In this document: positions 7,042 to 17,700 of the stretch, in pieces | How positions within the stretch are numbered: position 1 is the first letter of the stretch | Layout: each line of letters opens with the position of its first letter | Origin: a bacterium | Lineage (GTDB): Bacteria > Verrucomicrobiota > Verrucomicrobiia > Limisphaerales > UBA11358 | Direction: 5' to 3' | Length of the DNA: 64,000 nt | NCBI GenBank assembly: GCA_021780905.1 | Contig: JAJXXW010000085.1 | Coordinates: forward strand, 1-64,000 | Position numbers and translations under genes: made by a program | Notes under the pieces: model-generated | Seen by the model: only the letters and a program-made list of their open reading frames with translations | Databases searched by the model: none | What the model was told of the DNA's origin: nothing

Positions 7042-7659
7042 ATGAAAAAAATAATCCGGGTCGCTCTCTCTTTTGCGACCTACTCAGATAATGACTTGAA
7101 CAGCTTCGCCATTCTGGTGATTGTCTGCTTCAAAAATAACGCGCTGTTTCCCAATCTGCCAGTGACCCTTGCGGCTCTGACGGCGTTGCAGACGGCGTTT
7201 CAAGATGCGGTCACGGCGGCGGCTTCGGGCGGGGTGCCACTCACGGCGGCCAAAAACGAGGCGCGCGATAAGCTCATCGCCGCTCTGCGCCAACTGGCGG
7301 GCTACGTCCAAAGTCTAGTGCCGACGCTGACGGTTTCGCAAATCCTCTCCTCAGGCTTTGACATCGCGAACTCCGGCGGCGTGCCCAGCCCGCTGGATCA
7401 ACCGGTCTTCACATTGGATAATTCCACGACCACGCAACTGACCGTCAATCTCACAGCAGTGCCAAATGCCAAAGCGTATCAGGTGCAAAGTGCCATCGGT
7501 GCGGGTGCGTGGCAGGAGTCGGGCATTTATCCCAACACCAAAAATATCGTCCTGAAAAATCTCACGCCGGGGACGATCTACAATGTGCGCATCCGCGCCG
7601 TGGGCGGTTCCACGCAATACAGCGATTGGAGCATCACCGTCTCGCTCATGGCGACCTAG
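7042..7659 (+). CDS. Fibronectin type III domain protein
   Basis: A 205-residue protein in two parts. The N-terminal 110 residues are Ala-rich and helical (LAALTALQTAFQDAV, KLIAALRQLAGYVQSL). The C-terminal about 90 residues have an FN3 pattern: LTVNLTAVPNAKAYQVQ, then NIVLKNLTPGTIYNVRIRAV and SDWSITVSLMAT. This architecture recurs in small proteins of Verrucomicrobia and Bacteroidetes with no assigned role. No clear signal peptide is visible, although residues 21-30 are hydrophobic. The start follows a GGGTGGGGATAA stretch that may serve as a ribosome site. It converges on lysR. Confidence 0.75.
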   Translation: MKKIIRVALSFATYSDNDLNSFAILVIVCFKNNALFPNLPVTLAALTALQTAFQDAVTAAASGGVPLTAAKNEARDKLIAALRQLAGYVQSLVPTLTVSQILSSGFDIANSGGVPSPLDQPVFTLDNSTTTQLTVNLTAVPNAKAYQVQSAIGAGAWQESGIYPNTKNIVLKNLTPGTIYNVRIRAVGGSTQYSDWSITVSLMAT

Positions 7660-7702
7660 CCATCTGGCGTCGGCTTTGCGGCCGGTTGGCACCGGCACGC
7701 AA

Positions 7703-7766
7703 CCGGGCAATGGTTATCCGGCGGGAGCACACCGTCCATCGCGAAGGCCCGCCGGCCATTGCCCGG
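7703..7766. repeat. Large nested inverted repeat between convergent genes
   Basis: CCGGGCAATGG (7703-7713) pairs with CCATTGCCCGG (7756-7766), and inside it CCGGCGGG (7718-7725) pairs with CCCGCCGG (7748-7755). The result is a 19-bp stem with a four-base bulge (TTAT) and a 22-base loop. It lies between the stop codons of the FN3 gene and lysR. With no T run on either side it fits a REP-like palindrome better than a classical terminator, but it may still block read-through. Confidence 0.8.
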
Positions 7767-7773
7767 AATCAAT

Positions 7774-8712
7774 TCACAATCCGGACGCCCGCCGCGCCAG
7801 CACCTTGAGCCGGGCGCGGAAGTTTTCCACGATTTCGGCCAGCCAGGCGTTGGCGAACCGCTTGCGCACCGTTAGCGCGTAGAACTTTTCCGTCAAACCG
7901 GGCACGCGTTGCATGAATTTGATATTGCTCGATTGCAATTCACGCTCGACGACGATTTTGGAAACCAGCGCCAAACCTTCGCCGCTCAATGCGAGCAGGC
8001 GTAGCAAGGCCATGTCGTCCACTTCTGCATGCACAAACGGCTCGATGCCGGCGTTTGCGAGAATCAAATCGAAGTCTGCGCGCACATCGCTCTGGCGGCT
8101 GGGCAGGAAGAGCGGAACGTCCTTAATAAATTTGGGGAACTTGCCGGGCGAGAGTTTGAGTTTTTTGCCGCCGACGAGAAATACCGGCACTTCGCCAAGT
8201 TGATGATTAAAGATGTTTTGTTCCTGGTCGGCGCGCAACGGAATGTTTGACAGCAAAAGGTCAACCTTGTGCTCCTGCAACTGCCGCGTCAATTCGTCCA
8301 GCGCGCCCGCGACGACGACAACTTTGGTGCGCGTGTCGGCGAGAATCGGCTGGATGAAATCGAACTGCAAATTTTTCGAGAGCGGGCCGACGGCGCCGAT
8401 GCGAAGCACGCGCTGGCGCTGCCCGCTGGATTGACGGAAGCGCGTGATGAGTTCGTGTCCCGACGTAAAAATGGTATCCGCGTGCTCCAGCGCCACCCGC
8501 CCGGCATCAGTGAGGTGCAACTCGCGCCCCCGCCGGTCAAAGAGCGGCTGCCCCAGCCAGTCTTCCAGTTCCGCGAGCTGCTCGCTCAATGTGGATTGCG
8601 AAATCTTTAGCTTCTCCGCCGCCCGCGTGACGTTGCGATGTCGCGCGATCATCCAGAAATGACGCAGATGGTGATAGTTCAGCCACTCCGGGTTTTCAAA
8701 CGCCGAATTCAT
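7774..8712 (-). CDS. LysR-family regulator (NhaR-like)
   Basis: A 312-residue LysR-type regulator. The N-terminal winged helix-turn-helix is clear: LNYHHLRHFWMIARHRNVTR, AAEKLKISQSTLSEQLAELE and LFDRRGRELHLTDAGR. The substrate-binding half follows (LRIGAVGPLSKN, then LFLPSRQSDVRADFD and LSGEGLALVSKIVV). The N-terminus resembles NhaR. The start at 8712 is chosen from the NhaR-type NH2 end; an upstream in-frame Met at 8739 would run into the dyad. It is divergent from dabB with a 90-bp gap holding a T-N11-A site, so it most likely controls the dab-pur-pyc cluster and itself. The effector is unknown. Confidence 0.9.
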   Translation of the reverse strand: MNSAFENPEWLNYHHLRHFWMIARHRNVTRAAEKLKISQSTLSEQLAELEDWLGQPLFDRRGRELHLTDAGRVALEHADTIFTSGHELITRFRQSSGQRQRVLRIGAVGPLSKNLQFDFIQPILADTRTKVVVVAGALDELTRQLQEHKVDLLLSNIPLRADQEQNIFNHQLGEVPVFLVGGKKLKLSPGKFPKFIKDVPLFLPSRQSDVRADFDLILANAGIEPFVHAEVDDMALLRLLALSGEGLALVSKIVVERELQSSNIKFMQRVPGLTEKFYALTVRKRFANAWLAEIVENFRARLKVLARRASGL

Positions 8713-8737
8713 CCAATCGGAATAACCGATGGATATC

Positions 8738-8752
8738 ATAGATACAATCTAT
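8738..8752. promoter_or_regulatory. LysR-type T-N11-A dyad operator
   Basis: ATAGAT-ACA-ATCTAT is a 15-bp perfect inverted repeat, and T8739 to A8751 fits the LysR T-N11-A rule. It lies in the divergent lysR-dabB gap, 26 bp upstream of the lysR start and 51 bp upstream of dabB. This is the expected place for an operator serving both genes. Binding is inferred. Confidence 0.7.
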
Positions 8753-8802
8753 TTTTACGAATCAGCCGCCTCAACTATGCTGTCGCCATTATTGGAAACC
8801 CC

Positions 8803-10413
8803 ATGACCAACGAATACCATCAAATCATCACCGCCATGTTGGCGTCCGCCGGGCCGCTGGCGCTGATGACCTTTGGTCTGCTGCCCGAATCGGCCCACCA
8901 GCGCCGCGGAATCCACGCCGCCCGGATGGGGGCGGTCATTGCTCTCGCCGCCTTCACGCTCGCGTTGCTGGCCGCTGCGAACTTGTTGTTTGGCGGGGTG
9001 GCCAATGTTGAGTGGCCGGTCGTTGGTGATTTTTATCTGGGCATTTATTTCGACAACTTGTCCGCAGTTGTTCTGGGGCTGGTTTCCTTTTTGCTGGCGG
9101 TCGTCGCCCGCTATTCCGTCAACTATCTCGCCGGGGATCCGGCGCAGGGACGCTTCACCAAATGGCTGTGCCTGACCGGCGGCTCGGTGCTGTTCATTGT
9201 CATCTCCGGCAACCTCATCCAATTCACGCTCGCTTGGTGCGCGACGAGCCTCTGCTTGCATCAATTACTGGTGTTCTTTCCTGAACGTCCCGGCGCGGTG
9301 CTGGCGGCGCGGAAAAAATTCATTATTAGCCGACTCGGTGATGCGTGTCTTTTAACTGTGATCTTTCTGGTTCACGCGAATTTTCACTCCTGTGATTTTT
9401 CCGTGCTGTTCACTGCTGCAAACCAATGGCGCGCAACCGGCACGCTGAACAATCCTTTTGCTGTCAACGCCATCTGCTTCCTGCTGGTCGCCGGTGCCAT
9501 GCTAAAGTCCGCACAGTTCCCGTTTCATAGTTGGCTGCCGGATACGATGGAAACGCCGACGCCGGTTTCCGCGCTGATGCACGCGGGCATCATCAATGCC
9601 GGAGGCTTTCTCATCATCCGGCTGAATCCACTGGTCACGCTCTCGCCGGCGGCCATGTCCACGCTCGCGCTGTTCGGCGCGTTCACCGCCCTGTTCGCCT
9701 CGCTCGTCATGCTCACGCACGCGAGTGTGAAACGGTCGCTCGCATTTTCCACCGTCGCGCAGATGGGTTTTATGATGTTGGAATGTGGTCTCGGTGCGTT
9801 CGGTCTCGCGGTGCTGCACCTCGTGGCGCACTCGCTTTACAAAGCGCACGCATTTCTTTCATCCGGCAGCATCGTCAGCTTGGCCATATCTGCGTGGACG
9901 CCGACCGAAAAACCGAACACGCATCCGGTCACGCTGGTCGCCGCGTTCGTCACGGCTATCGCGCTCGCGCTCGGCTGCGCGTGGATTTTCGGCGTGGATT
10001 ACCGGCACGAACCCGCACTTTTCACCCTCGGCTGCACGTTTGCAATGGCGCTGGCCTACGCGCTGTGGAATTTGTGGAGTCAATCGTTCGACCTCAAGCT
10101 CGCGGCGGTCGGTGTAATTTTCAGCGGCGGAATCGTGGCCGTCTATTTCTCGCTGCACAAAGTATTTGCCCAGCTCGTCGGCAAGAACGAGTGGGTCAAT
10201 TCGCAGCTCAACTCCTGGCCGGGAATGATCTTAATGGCGACTCTGCTCGGGCTGTTCTTGCTGGTGTTGGTCGTGCAAACGGAATTGCCCGCCTGGACGA
10301 ACCGCCCGTTTTTTCGGGCGATTTACGTTCACGCGCGAAATGGATTTTACTTCAACACGCTCGCCAACCGGCTCATCGCCGCCGTCTGGCCGGTGAAAAA
10401 GTCATCGCAATAA
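8803..10413 (+). CDS. dabB: Inorganic carbon transporter subunit DabB
   Basis: A 536-residue polytopic membrane protein of the NADH dehydrogenase subunit L (NuoL)/Mrp antiporter superfamily. Many hydrophobic helices are visible. The motif KSAQFPFHSWLPDTMETPTP and the following VSALMHAGIINAGGFL match the proton-channel core, and HASVKRSLAFSTVAQMGFMM is the typical second half. With DabA it forms the DAB complex, thought to couple cation influx to one-way CO2 hydration and bicarbonate accumulation. The start at 8803 is preferred because the longer frame (to 8638) would run through the operator and into lysR. dabA begins three bases after its stop codon. Confidence 0.92.
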   Translation: MTNEYHQIITAMLASAGPLALMTFGLLPESAHQRRGIHAARMGAVIALAAFTLALLAAANLLFGGVANVEWPVVGDFYLGIYFDNLSAVVLGLVSFLLAVVARYSVNYLAGDPAQGRFTKWLCLTGGSVLFIVISGNLIQFTLAWCATSLCLHQLLVFFPERPGAVLAARKKFIISRLGDACLLTVIFLVHANFHSCDFSVLFTAANQWRATGTLNNPFAVNAICFLLVAGAMLKSAQFPFHSWLPDTMETPTPVSALMHAGIINAGGFLIIRLNPLVTLSPAAMSTLALFGAFTALFASLVMLTHASVKRSLAFSTVAQMGFMMLECGLGAFGLAVLHLVAHSLYKAHAFLSSGSIVSLAISAWTPTEKPNTHPVTLVAAFVTAIALALGCAWIFGVDYRHEPALFTLGCTFAMALAYALWNLWSQSFDLKLAAVGVIFSGGIVAVYFSLHKVFAQLVGKNEWVNSQLNSWPGMILMATLLGLFLLVLVVQTELPAWTNRPFFRAIYVHARNGFYFNTLANRLIAAVWPVKKSSQ

Positions 10414-10416
10414 AAA

Positions 10417-12930
10417 GTGAACACAATCCTCGAAACAGAAGCTGTCGCGAAGAACGAACTACTTCAACACGACGTTCAGTCCGCGTGCAAACGGATTCCG
10501 CCATTGTGGCCGCTGAAGAATTTTGTCGCGGTCAATCCGTTTGTCGGCTTGAGCAAACAGCATTTTATTGAAGCGACGAAACTGATTCAGCAGGTCGGCC
10601 ACGGCGAAATGCTCATGCCGGCGGCATTTTATCGCGACCAAATAGACAGTGGACGAATTCAGGAGGAAAATTTTCAAGTGGCAATGCAGCTTGCGCTAAA
10701 AAATCTGCCGCCGGATGGGGCGAAGGGAATTGATTTTGTCAGCCTCAATGCCTTGCAACAGGCGCTCACGGAAGCTCCCGAGCCAAAGGCGGCGGGGCGC
10801 TTTTTGACCTTCGCTGATTTTCTGGATGCCCAAACCGGAAGTGTCTGGGCGGCGTTTGTGGTCGAGGAAACTTCCAAATGGTGCTCGGCGTATTTTGACC
10901 AGGGCCAGTCTTCGTGGCGAATGCCGTGGCGGCATCTCGGTTTGTTCGCCGCGTGGAAAGCCGCGGCGCAGCTCGACGCCAACCCCGAAATGGCAGGACT
11001 GAAAAACTTCCGCGAATTTGTCGGCACACTGCCGGACGATAATTTTGAATTAATTGAGCAAGCGCTGGGCAGGCTTCAGGTGACTGGGAAATTGGCGACG
11101 GATTTTCTGCACCGGCAACTGATGAGTGTTTCCGGCTGGAGCAGTCACGTCCAGTTTCTTGTGCGCGAGAAAAGCCTGGGCGGACTGGCTGACAATTCGC
11201 TCACACAACTGCTCGCCATCCGTCTGGCTTATGACTTGGCGCTCCTGAAGCAGTTTGGCGATGAGAAGCATTTGTCCGTGTGGAAAAAATCTTTTGCCCA
11301 ACTCGAATATGAAGCGGAAAACACTTCGTCAGGCGTGCTTGCCCGTTACGTCGCGCAACTTGCTTTGGAACATAGCTACCAAAACGGTTTGATCGCGAAG
11401 CTTAAAAAACATTCGCCGCAACCCGTCGCGACGGGACAAAAATCCTTGCAGGCAGTTTTTTGCATTGATGTGCGCTCGGAAGTTTTTCGTCGCGCCTTGG
11501 AAGCGCAGTCGGAAGACATCGCGACCATCGGTTTCGCCGGATTTTTCGGCATGGCGATTGAATATTTGAAATTTGGCCAACAAACCGGCGGCGCGCAATG
11601 TCCCGTGTTGCTCACGCCGAAGTTCAAGGTGCGTGAATCATTGCGCGGCCCGGCGGCGGACCGCGAGGGCGGGCTGCTGCGCCGGATAAATTTCTGGCAG
11701 ACGGTTAACGGCGCGTGGAACGCGTTCAAGACTTCGGCCATCTCGTGCTTTTCGTTTGTTGAGACCGCTGGTCTGTGGTTTGGGGTAAAGCTGGCGCAGG
11801 ATTCGCTTGCGCTCGCCGCGCCGGAAACCGGATTTGCGTGCGCCCGGCAAAATTATTTTCCAAAAATCGAACGCGAAGTCTGCTGCCAGGAAAAGCACGG
11901 TCACGCCGCAGAAACCGGTATCGCGCCCGCCGACCAAATCGCAATGGCTGCCTTCGCGTTGAAAAATATGGGGTTGGTCGCCAATTTTGCGAAGGTGGTT
12001 TTAATCTGCGGTCACGGCAGCGCGACGGCAAACAATCCTTACGGCTCGGCGCTGGATTGTGGCGCGTGCGGCGGTCACGCGGGCGACGCCAATGCGCGCG
12101 TCGCGGCGGATATTCTTAATCAGCCCGCCGTGCGTGCTGGTTTGCAGCAGCAAGGAATTAAAATTCCGGACGAAACAGTTTTTATCGCCGGTTTGCACAA
12201 CACGACCACGGATGAAATTTTGATTTACGAAGACGAGGCGCTTTCGCCGAGTCAAGCGGCTGAACTGGAAAAGATCAAAAACTGGTTGTCCGCCGCCTCC
12301 AAACAAGCGCGGCGCGAACGGGCGTCGTCGCTTGGTCTGGCGGGAATCGCGGACGGAAAACTGGATAAAAAAGTTTTCGCACGCAGCCGCGACTGGTCGC
12401 AGGTGCGGCCGGAGTGGGGCTTGGCCGGCAACGCCGCGTTCATCGCCGCGCCGCGCGAGCGGACGCAAGGCTTGAACCTTGGTGGCCGGACATTTCTGCA
12501 CGATTACCACGCGCACCTCGACGCGGACAAAGCCACGTTGGAGCTGATTCTTATCGCACCGATGGTTGTCGCCAGCTGGATCAATCTGCAATACTACGGC
12601 TCGACGGTGGACAACCGGCTGTTCGGCAGCGGCAACAAGGTGTTACACAATGTCGTTGGCACGTTCGGCGTGTGGCAGGGCAACGGCGGCGATTTGCAGG
12701 CGGGCCTACCGCTGCAATCCATCCGCGACGGCGCACGGTTGATGCACGAACCGCTGAGGTTGAGCGTGTTTATCGAGGCGGCGCGGGCGGACATCGAAGA
12801 AATTCTTGCGAATCACGCCGGTGTGCGCGAGTTGGTGGAGAATGGCTGGTTGCATCTGTTCGCGATGGAAAGCGGCTGTAAAAAATTTTACCGTTTCGTT
12901 GGCCACGGTTTCGATGGAAAATCACTTTAA
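10417..12930 (+). CDS. dabA: Inorganic carbon transporter subunit DabA (DUF2309)
   Basis: An 837-residue protein of the DUF2309/DabA family, a beta-carbonic-anhydrase-like zinc subunit of the DAB complex. The predicted zinc and active-site residues are all present: Cys349 and Asp351 (VFCIDVRSE), His533 (CGHGSATANNP) and Cys548 (LDCGACGGHAG). The His-to-Cys spacing of 15 equals that recalled for the Halothiobacillus protein. The N-terminus has PLWPLKNFVAVNPFVGL as in the family. The start is GTG at 10417, three bases after the dabB stop. purK starts six bases after the dabA stop, so uptake and purine carboxylation genes share a transcript. Predicted to be cytoplasmic, membrane-attached through DabB. 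Confidence 0.95.
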   Translation: MNTILETEAVAKNELLQHDVQSACKRIPPLWPLKNFVAVNPFVGLSKQHFIEATKLIQQVGHGEMLMPAAFYRDQIDSGRIQEENFQVAMQLALKNLPPDGAKGIDFVSLNALQQALTEAPEPKAAGRFLTFADFLDAQTGSVWAAFVVEETSKWCSAYFDQGQSSWRMPWRHLGLFAAWKAAAQLDANPEMAGLKNFREFVGTLPDDNFELIEQALGRLQVTGKLATDFLHRQLMSVSGWSSHVQFLVREKSLGGLADNSLTQLLAIRLAYDLALLKQFGDEKHLSVWKKSFAQLEYEAENTSSGVLARYVAQLALEHSYQNGLIAKLKKHSPQPVATGQKSLQAVFCIDVRSEVFRRALEAQSEDIATIGFAGFFGMAIEYLKFGQQTGGAQCPVLLTPKFKVRESLRGPAADREGGLLRRINFWQTVNGAWNAFKTSAISCFSFVETAGLWFGVKLAQDSLALAAPETGFACARQNYFPKIEREVCCQEKHGHAAETGIAPADQIAMAAFALKNMGLVANFAKVVLICGHGSATANNPYGSALDCGACGGHAGDANARVAADILNQPAVRAGLQQQGIKIPDETVFIAGLHNTTTDEILIYEDEALSPSQAAELEKIKNWLSAASKQARRERASSLGLAGIADGKLDKKVFARSRDWSQVRPEWGLAGNAAFIAAPRERTQGLNLGGRTFLHDYHAHLDADKATLELILIAPMVVASWINLQYYGSTVDNRLFGSGNKVLHNVVGTFGVWQGNGGDLQAGLPLQSIRDGARLMHEPLRLSVFIEAARADIEEILANHAGVRELVENGWLHLFAMESGCKKFYRFVGHGFDGKSL

Positions 12931-12936
12931 TAGCTC

Positions 12937-14133
12937 ATGCACGAGACTTACGATTCTGAATTCAACCGACAGACCGGCCCAAAAAAATATCCGGTGCGGC
13001 TGGGCATCATCGGCGGCGGGCAGCTCGCGCGCATGACGGCCATCGCCGCCCTGCCGTTGGGCGTGGAAGTCATCGTGCTGGAGAAAAACCCGCACAGCCC
13101 GGCGGCGCGGCTCTCGCCCGATTGCATCGTCGGCGATTGGGCGGACCGTGAGACGCTGCTGCGGTTTGCCGCGCAATGCGAAGTCATCACGCTGGAAAAT
13201 GAATTCGTGGATGCCGGCGCGTTGGCAGTTTTGGAAAAAGCGGGGCACCAAGTTTTTCCGAGTGCCAAATGCATCGCGGTGACGCAGGACAAGTTCGCGC
13301 AAAAATCCGCGCTACAGACTGCCGGCATCACCGTGCCAGAATTCTGCGCGGTGAAATCGCCGGAGGAAATTATTGCCACCGGAACTAATTTCGGCTGGCC
13401 GGTGGTTTTGAAATCGCGGCGCAACGGCTACGACGGCAAGGGTAATTTCACATTAAAATCCGAAGCCGATATTGCCGATGGTTGGCGAACTTTGGGCGGC
13501 GGCAAAAATGAATTAATGGTCGAGGCGTGGTTTCCGTTCGTCAAAGAACTGGCGGTCATCGTCACGCGCGGGCGGAACGGCGCGACGGCGGTTTATCCGG
13601 TTGTTGAGACGATTCAGCGCAATCATGTTTGCCATGTCGTCAAAGCGCCGGCGCAGATTTCCGACGAACTTGCCCAGCGCGCCGCCTCGCTGGCAAAGCG
13701 CGCCGTGGAGGCCGTCGGCGGCATCGGCAGTTTTGGCGTGGAAATGTTTTTATCTGCGACCGGCGAGCTGGCCATCAACGAACTCGCGCCGCGTGTGCAC
13801 AACTCCGGGCATTACACGATTGAGGCGTGCGATTGCTCGCAGTTTGAGAATCATGTCCGCGCCGTGCTCGGCTGGCCGCTGGGCAATCCGCTGATGGTCG
13901 CGCCGGCGGCGGTGATGGTGAACCTGCTCGGCACAGAGAAAACCTCCGGCCAGCCGCGCGGATTGGATGCGGCGCTGCTTATGACTGGTGTGCGGCTGCA
14001 TCTCTACGGCAAATTGATGAGCGGGCGGGGCCGCAAAATGGGGCACGTCACCGTATTGGAAAATTCCGTGGAAAAGGCACAAGCCATTGCTGAACGCGCG
14101 GCAAAAAAAATCTATTTTGGAGAAAAATTATGA
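12937..14133 (+). CDS. purK: N5-carboxyaminoimidazole ribonucleotide synthase
   Basis: A 398-residue ATP-grasp enzyme that uses ATP and bicarbonate to carboxylate AIR to N5-CAIR in purine synthesis. It shows the PurK N-terminus ([20 protein letters not shown]), ATP-grasp elements ([32 protein letters not shown]) and the C-terminal signature [18 protein letters not shown]. Its stop overlaps the purE start by four bases (ATGA), so translation is coupled. Its position just after dabA suggests local bicarbonate supply. Confidence 0.96.
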   Translation: MHETYDSEFNRQTGPKKYPVRLGIIGGGQLARMTAIAALPLGVEVIVLEKNPHSPAARLSPDCIVGDWADRETLLRFAAQCEVITLENEFVDAGALAVLEKAGHQVFPSAKCIAVTQDKFAQKSALQTAGITVPEFCAVKSPEEIIATGTNFGWPVVLKSRRNGYDGKGNFTLKSEADIADGWRTLGGGKNELMVEAWFPFVKELAVIVTRGRNGATAVYPVVETIQRNHVCHVVKAPAQISDELAQRAASLAKRAVEAVGGIGSFGVEMFLSATGELAINELAPRVHNSGHYTIEACDCSQFENHVRAVLGWPLGNPLMVAPAAVMVNLLGTEKTSGQPRGLDAALLMTGVRLHLYGKLMSGRGRKMGHVTVLENSVEKAQAIAERAAKKIYFGEKL

Positions 14134-14642
14134 AAGAGAAAAATCCGCCGCTCGTCGGCATCATCATGGGCAGCGATTCGGACTGGCCGACGATGGAAGC
14201 GGCTTATCAGGTTTGCCGCGAGTTCAATATTCCTTGTGAAGTGCGGGTCGTCTCCGCGCACCGCACGCCGGATGACATGGCGCGTTACGCGAAAACAGCA
14301 CACAAACGCGGCTTGCGCGTGATCATCGCCGGCGCGGGCGGCGCGGCGCATCTGCCGGGCATGGTGGCGAGCCACACGCCGTTGCCGGTGATTGGCGTGC
14401 CGGTCGAGAGCAAAAGTTTGAAGGGACTCGACTCGCTGCTCTCCATTGTGCAGATGCCGGGGGGAATTCCCGTGGCGACGGTGGCCATTGGCGGCGCGAA
14501 GAATGCCGGCCTGCTGGCGGTTTCCATTTTGGGAGCAAGCGACAAGCGCATACGCGATCAGATCCTGACATTTAAGAAGAAATTAGCCGATGAATCCCGG
14601 CGGCGCGGACGGAAGCTAAATTTGAATCCAAAAATAAATTGA
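14130..14642 (+). CDS. purE: N5-CAIR mutase
   Basis: A 170-residue class I PurE, which converts N5-CAIR to CAIR, the next step after PurK. Diagnostic motifs are [24 protein letters not shown] and [19 protein letters not shown], with the active-site His in AHRTP. Length is normal apart from a basic C-terminal tail ([12 protein letters not shown]). Co-translated with purK; pyc follows after 68 bp. Confidence 0.97.
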   Translation: MKEKNPPLVGIIMGSDSDWPTMEAAYQVCREFNIPCEVRVVSAHRTPDDMARYAKTAHKRGLRVIIAGAGGAAHLPGMVASHTPLPVIGVPVESKSLKGLDSLLSIVQMPGGIPVATVAIGGAKNAGLLAVSILGASDKRIRDQILTFKKKLADESRRRGRKLNLNPKIN

Positions 14643-14710
14643 ACACATCTGAAAAAGCGATTCTCGGATTGATTGAATGAGACTTTTCCGCTTTCATCTG
14701 CCCTGAATTT

Positions 14711-17700
14711 ATGAGTTTGACTGCCACGCCAAATCGCCAGAGAAAATTACTCGTCGCCAACCGCAGCGAAATCGCCATCCGCGTCTTTCGTGCCGCCACG
14801 GAACTTGGCCTGCGCACCGTCGCCATTTATGCGCAAGAAGATCGGCTGGCCATCCATCGCTTCAAGGCGGACGAGGCGTATGTGGTCGGCGAAGGCAAAG
14901 GGCCGGTCGGCGCGTATCTGGATATTCCCAGCATCATTGCGTTGGCAAAGGAAAAGGGCGTGGACTTCATCCATCCCGGCTACGGATTTCTTTCCGAGAA
15001 CGCCGAGTTCGCCAAAGCGTGTGAAGAGGCGGGAATTATTTTTGTCGGCCCGCGCGTGGATTTGCTGCGCAGCATGGGCGACAAAACCGCCGCCCGGGCG
15101 CTGGCGCAAAAAGTCAAAGTGCCGGTGTTGCCGGGCACGGAAGACCCGATTGAAGACCGTGCCGAAGCGTTGAAGGTGGCAAAGCAGATCGGCTTTCCAC
15201 TCATCATCAAGGCGGCGTTCGGTGGCGGCGGGCGCGGGATGCGTGTCGTCCACAAGCCGGGAGATTTGGCGGATTTGCTTGACGAAGCACAAGGCGAGGC
15301 CGGTCGGGCATTCGGCAATCCGGCGGTTTTTTTGGAGCGCTATATTCCGCGCGCCAAGCACATCGAGGTGCAGATTCTTGGCGACAAGCACGGCAAGGTG
15401 GTTCATCTGCACGAACGCGATTGTTCCGTGCAACGCCGTCATCAGAAAGTCATCGAAATCGCGCCGAGTGTGGAATTAGACAAGAATGTGCGCGCCGAGT
15501 TGTGCGCCGCCGCCGTGAAACTATGCCGCGAAATCAAATACGACAACGCCGGCACGGTGGAGTTTCTCTACGATCAGGATACGAAGGAATGGTTCTTCAT
15601 CGAGATGAACCCGCGCATCCAGGTTGAGCACACGGTCACGGAAGTCATCACCGGCCTGGACCTCGTGCGCTCGCAGATATTGATCGCCGACGGCAAGCCG
15701 ATGCACGGCAAAGAAGTCGGCATTCCGGAGCAGGAAGATATTCCGCGCAACGGTTATGCCGTGCAATGCCGCATTACGACGGAAGACCCGGAGAACAAAT
15801 TTCAGCCTGATTACGGCCGCATCCTGACGTATCGCAGCGCCGGCGGTTTTGGTGTGCGCCTGGACGGCGGCATGGGGTATGGCGGCGCGGTGGTCACGCC
15901 GTTTTACGATTCGCTGCTGGTGAAGCTGACGGTTTCGGCGCAGACGTTTGAGGCGGCGCTGCAACGCATGGATCGCGCGCTACGCGAGTTTCGGATTCGC
16001 GGCGTGAAGACGAACATTCCGTTCCTGGAAAACGTCATTCATAATGAAACCTTCAAGTCCGGTCAGGCTTCGACGACGCTGATTGACACCACGCCGGAAC
16101 TTTTCAAGCTCAAGGTTAAAAAGGATCGCGCGACGAAGCTGCTAAACTTCATCGGCGATGTGACGGTGAATGGCAATCCTCAGGTGAAAGGTTTTGTGCC
16201 GAAGGAAATTTTTGCAGCCGCGCGCGTTCCCGCGCATGACCGCAAGCAAGTTGCGCCAAACGGGACGCGCCAGTTGCTGTTGTCGCTCGGCGCGAAAAAA
16301 TTCGCCGAGTGGACGCTCAAGCAAAAGCCGCTGCTCATCACCGACACGACGTTCCGTGACGCGCACCAGTCACTTTTCGCCACGCGGTTGCGCGGCTACG
16401 ATATGCTGGCGGTGGCGGAAGCGGTGGCGCAGCGCACGCCGAATTTGTTTTCGATGGAGATGTGGGGCGGGGCGACGTTTGACACCTCCATGCGTTTTCT
16501 GCACGAAGATCCATGGCAGCGCCTGCGCGATTTACGCCAGCGCATTCCGAACATTTGTTTTCAAATGCTTTTTCGCGGCTCGAACGCGGTGGGCTATTCC
16601 AATTATCCCGACAACGCCGTGGCGGGTTTCGTCAAACACGCGGCGGCGAGCGGTATGGATATTTTCCGCATCTTCGATTCGCTGAATTATTTGCCCAACC
16701 TCACCGTCGCGATGGACGCGGTGCAAGAAACGCACGCGATTTGCGAGGCGGCGATTTGTTATACCGGCAACATTCTCGACCCGCAGCGCGACAAATACTC
16801 GCTGAAGTATTACGTCAAGCTGGCAAGGGAATTGGAAAAGATGGGCGCGCACATCCTCGCCATCAAGGACATGGCGGGACTTTGCAAGCCGGCGGCGGCC
16901 AGCGCGCTGGTGAAAGCCTTGAAGGAAGAGATTAGCATTCCGATCCATTTCCACACGCACGACACGAGCGGCATCGCGGCGGCAAGCGTATTGAGCGCGG
17001 CGGAAGCGGGCGTCGACATTGCGGACTTGGCGATTTCTTCGATGAGCGGTTCCACGAGCCAGCCCAATCTGAATTCCATCGTCGCCGCGCTGCGACTCAC
17101 CAAGCGCGATACCGGCCTTGACCTTGACGCCCTGAATGAGTTTGCGGATTACTGGGAGCAGGTGCGCGGCTACTACGCACCGTTTGATACTGCGCCAAAA
17201 TCCGGCAGTGCGGAAGTGTATCTGCACGAGATGCCCGGCGGACAGTTTACCAACCTCAAAGAGCAGGCCGCCTCGATGGGCCTCGCGCACCGCTGGCCGG
17301 AGATTGCGCGGACTTACGCGGAGGTCAACCAGCTTTTTGGCGATATCGTGAAGGTGACGCCGAGCAGTAAGGTGGTTGGCGACATGACGATGTTTCTCGT
17401 CACCCGCGGCATCAAGCCGGCGGATGTTTTGAATCTCGAACCTGGGGCGACGCCGTTCCCGGAATCCGTGATTGATATGATTGGCGGCGGTCTGGGGCAA
17501 CCGCTGGGGGGGTGGCCGAAGAAATTGCAGCACGTCATTCTTGGCGACCGTAAGCCGCTGAAAGGTCGTCCGGGTGAATCCTTGAAGCCGCTCAATTTCA
17601 AAAAAATCGCCGAGGAACTTTCTGTGAAACTCAAGCGTCCGGCGACGGACGACGATGTGTTCAGCCACATCATGTATCCCGAAGTGTTCGCGGCGTTCGT

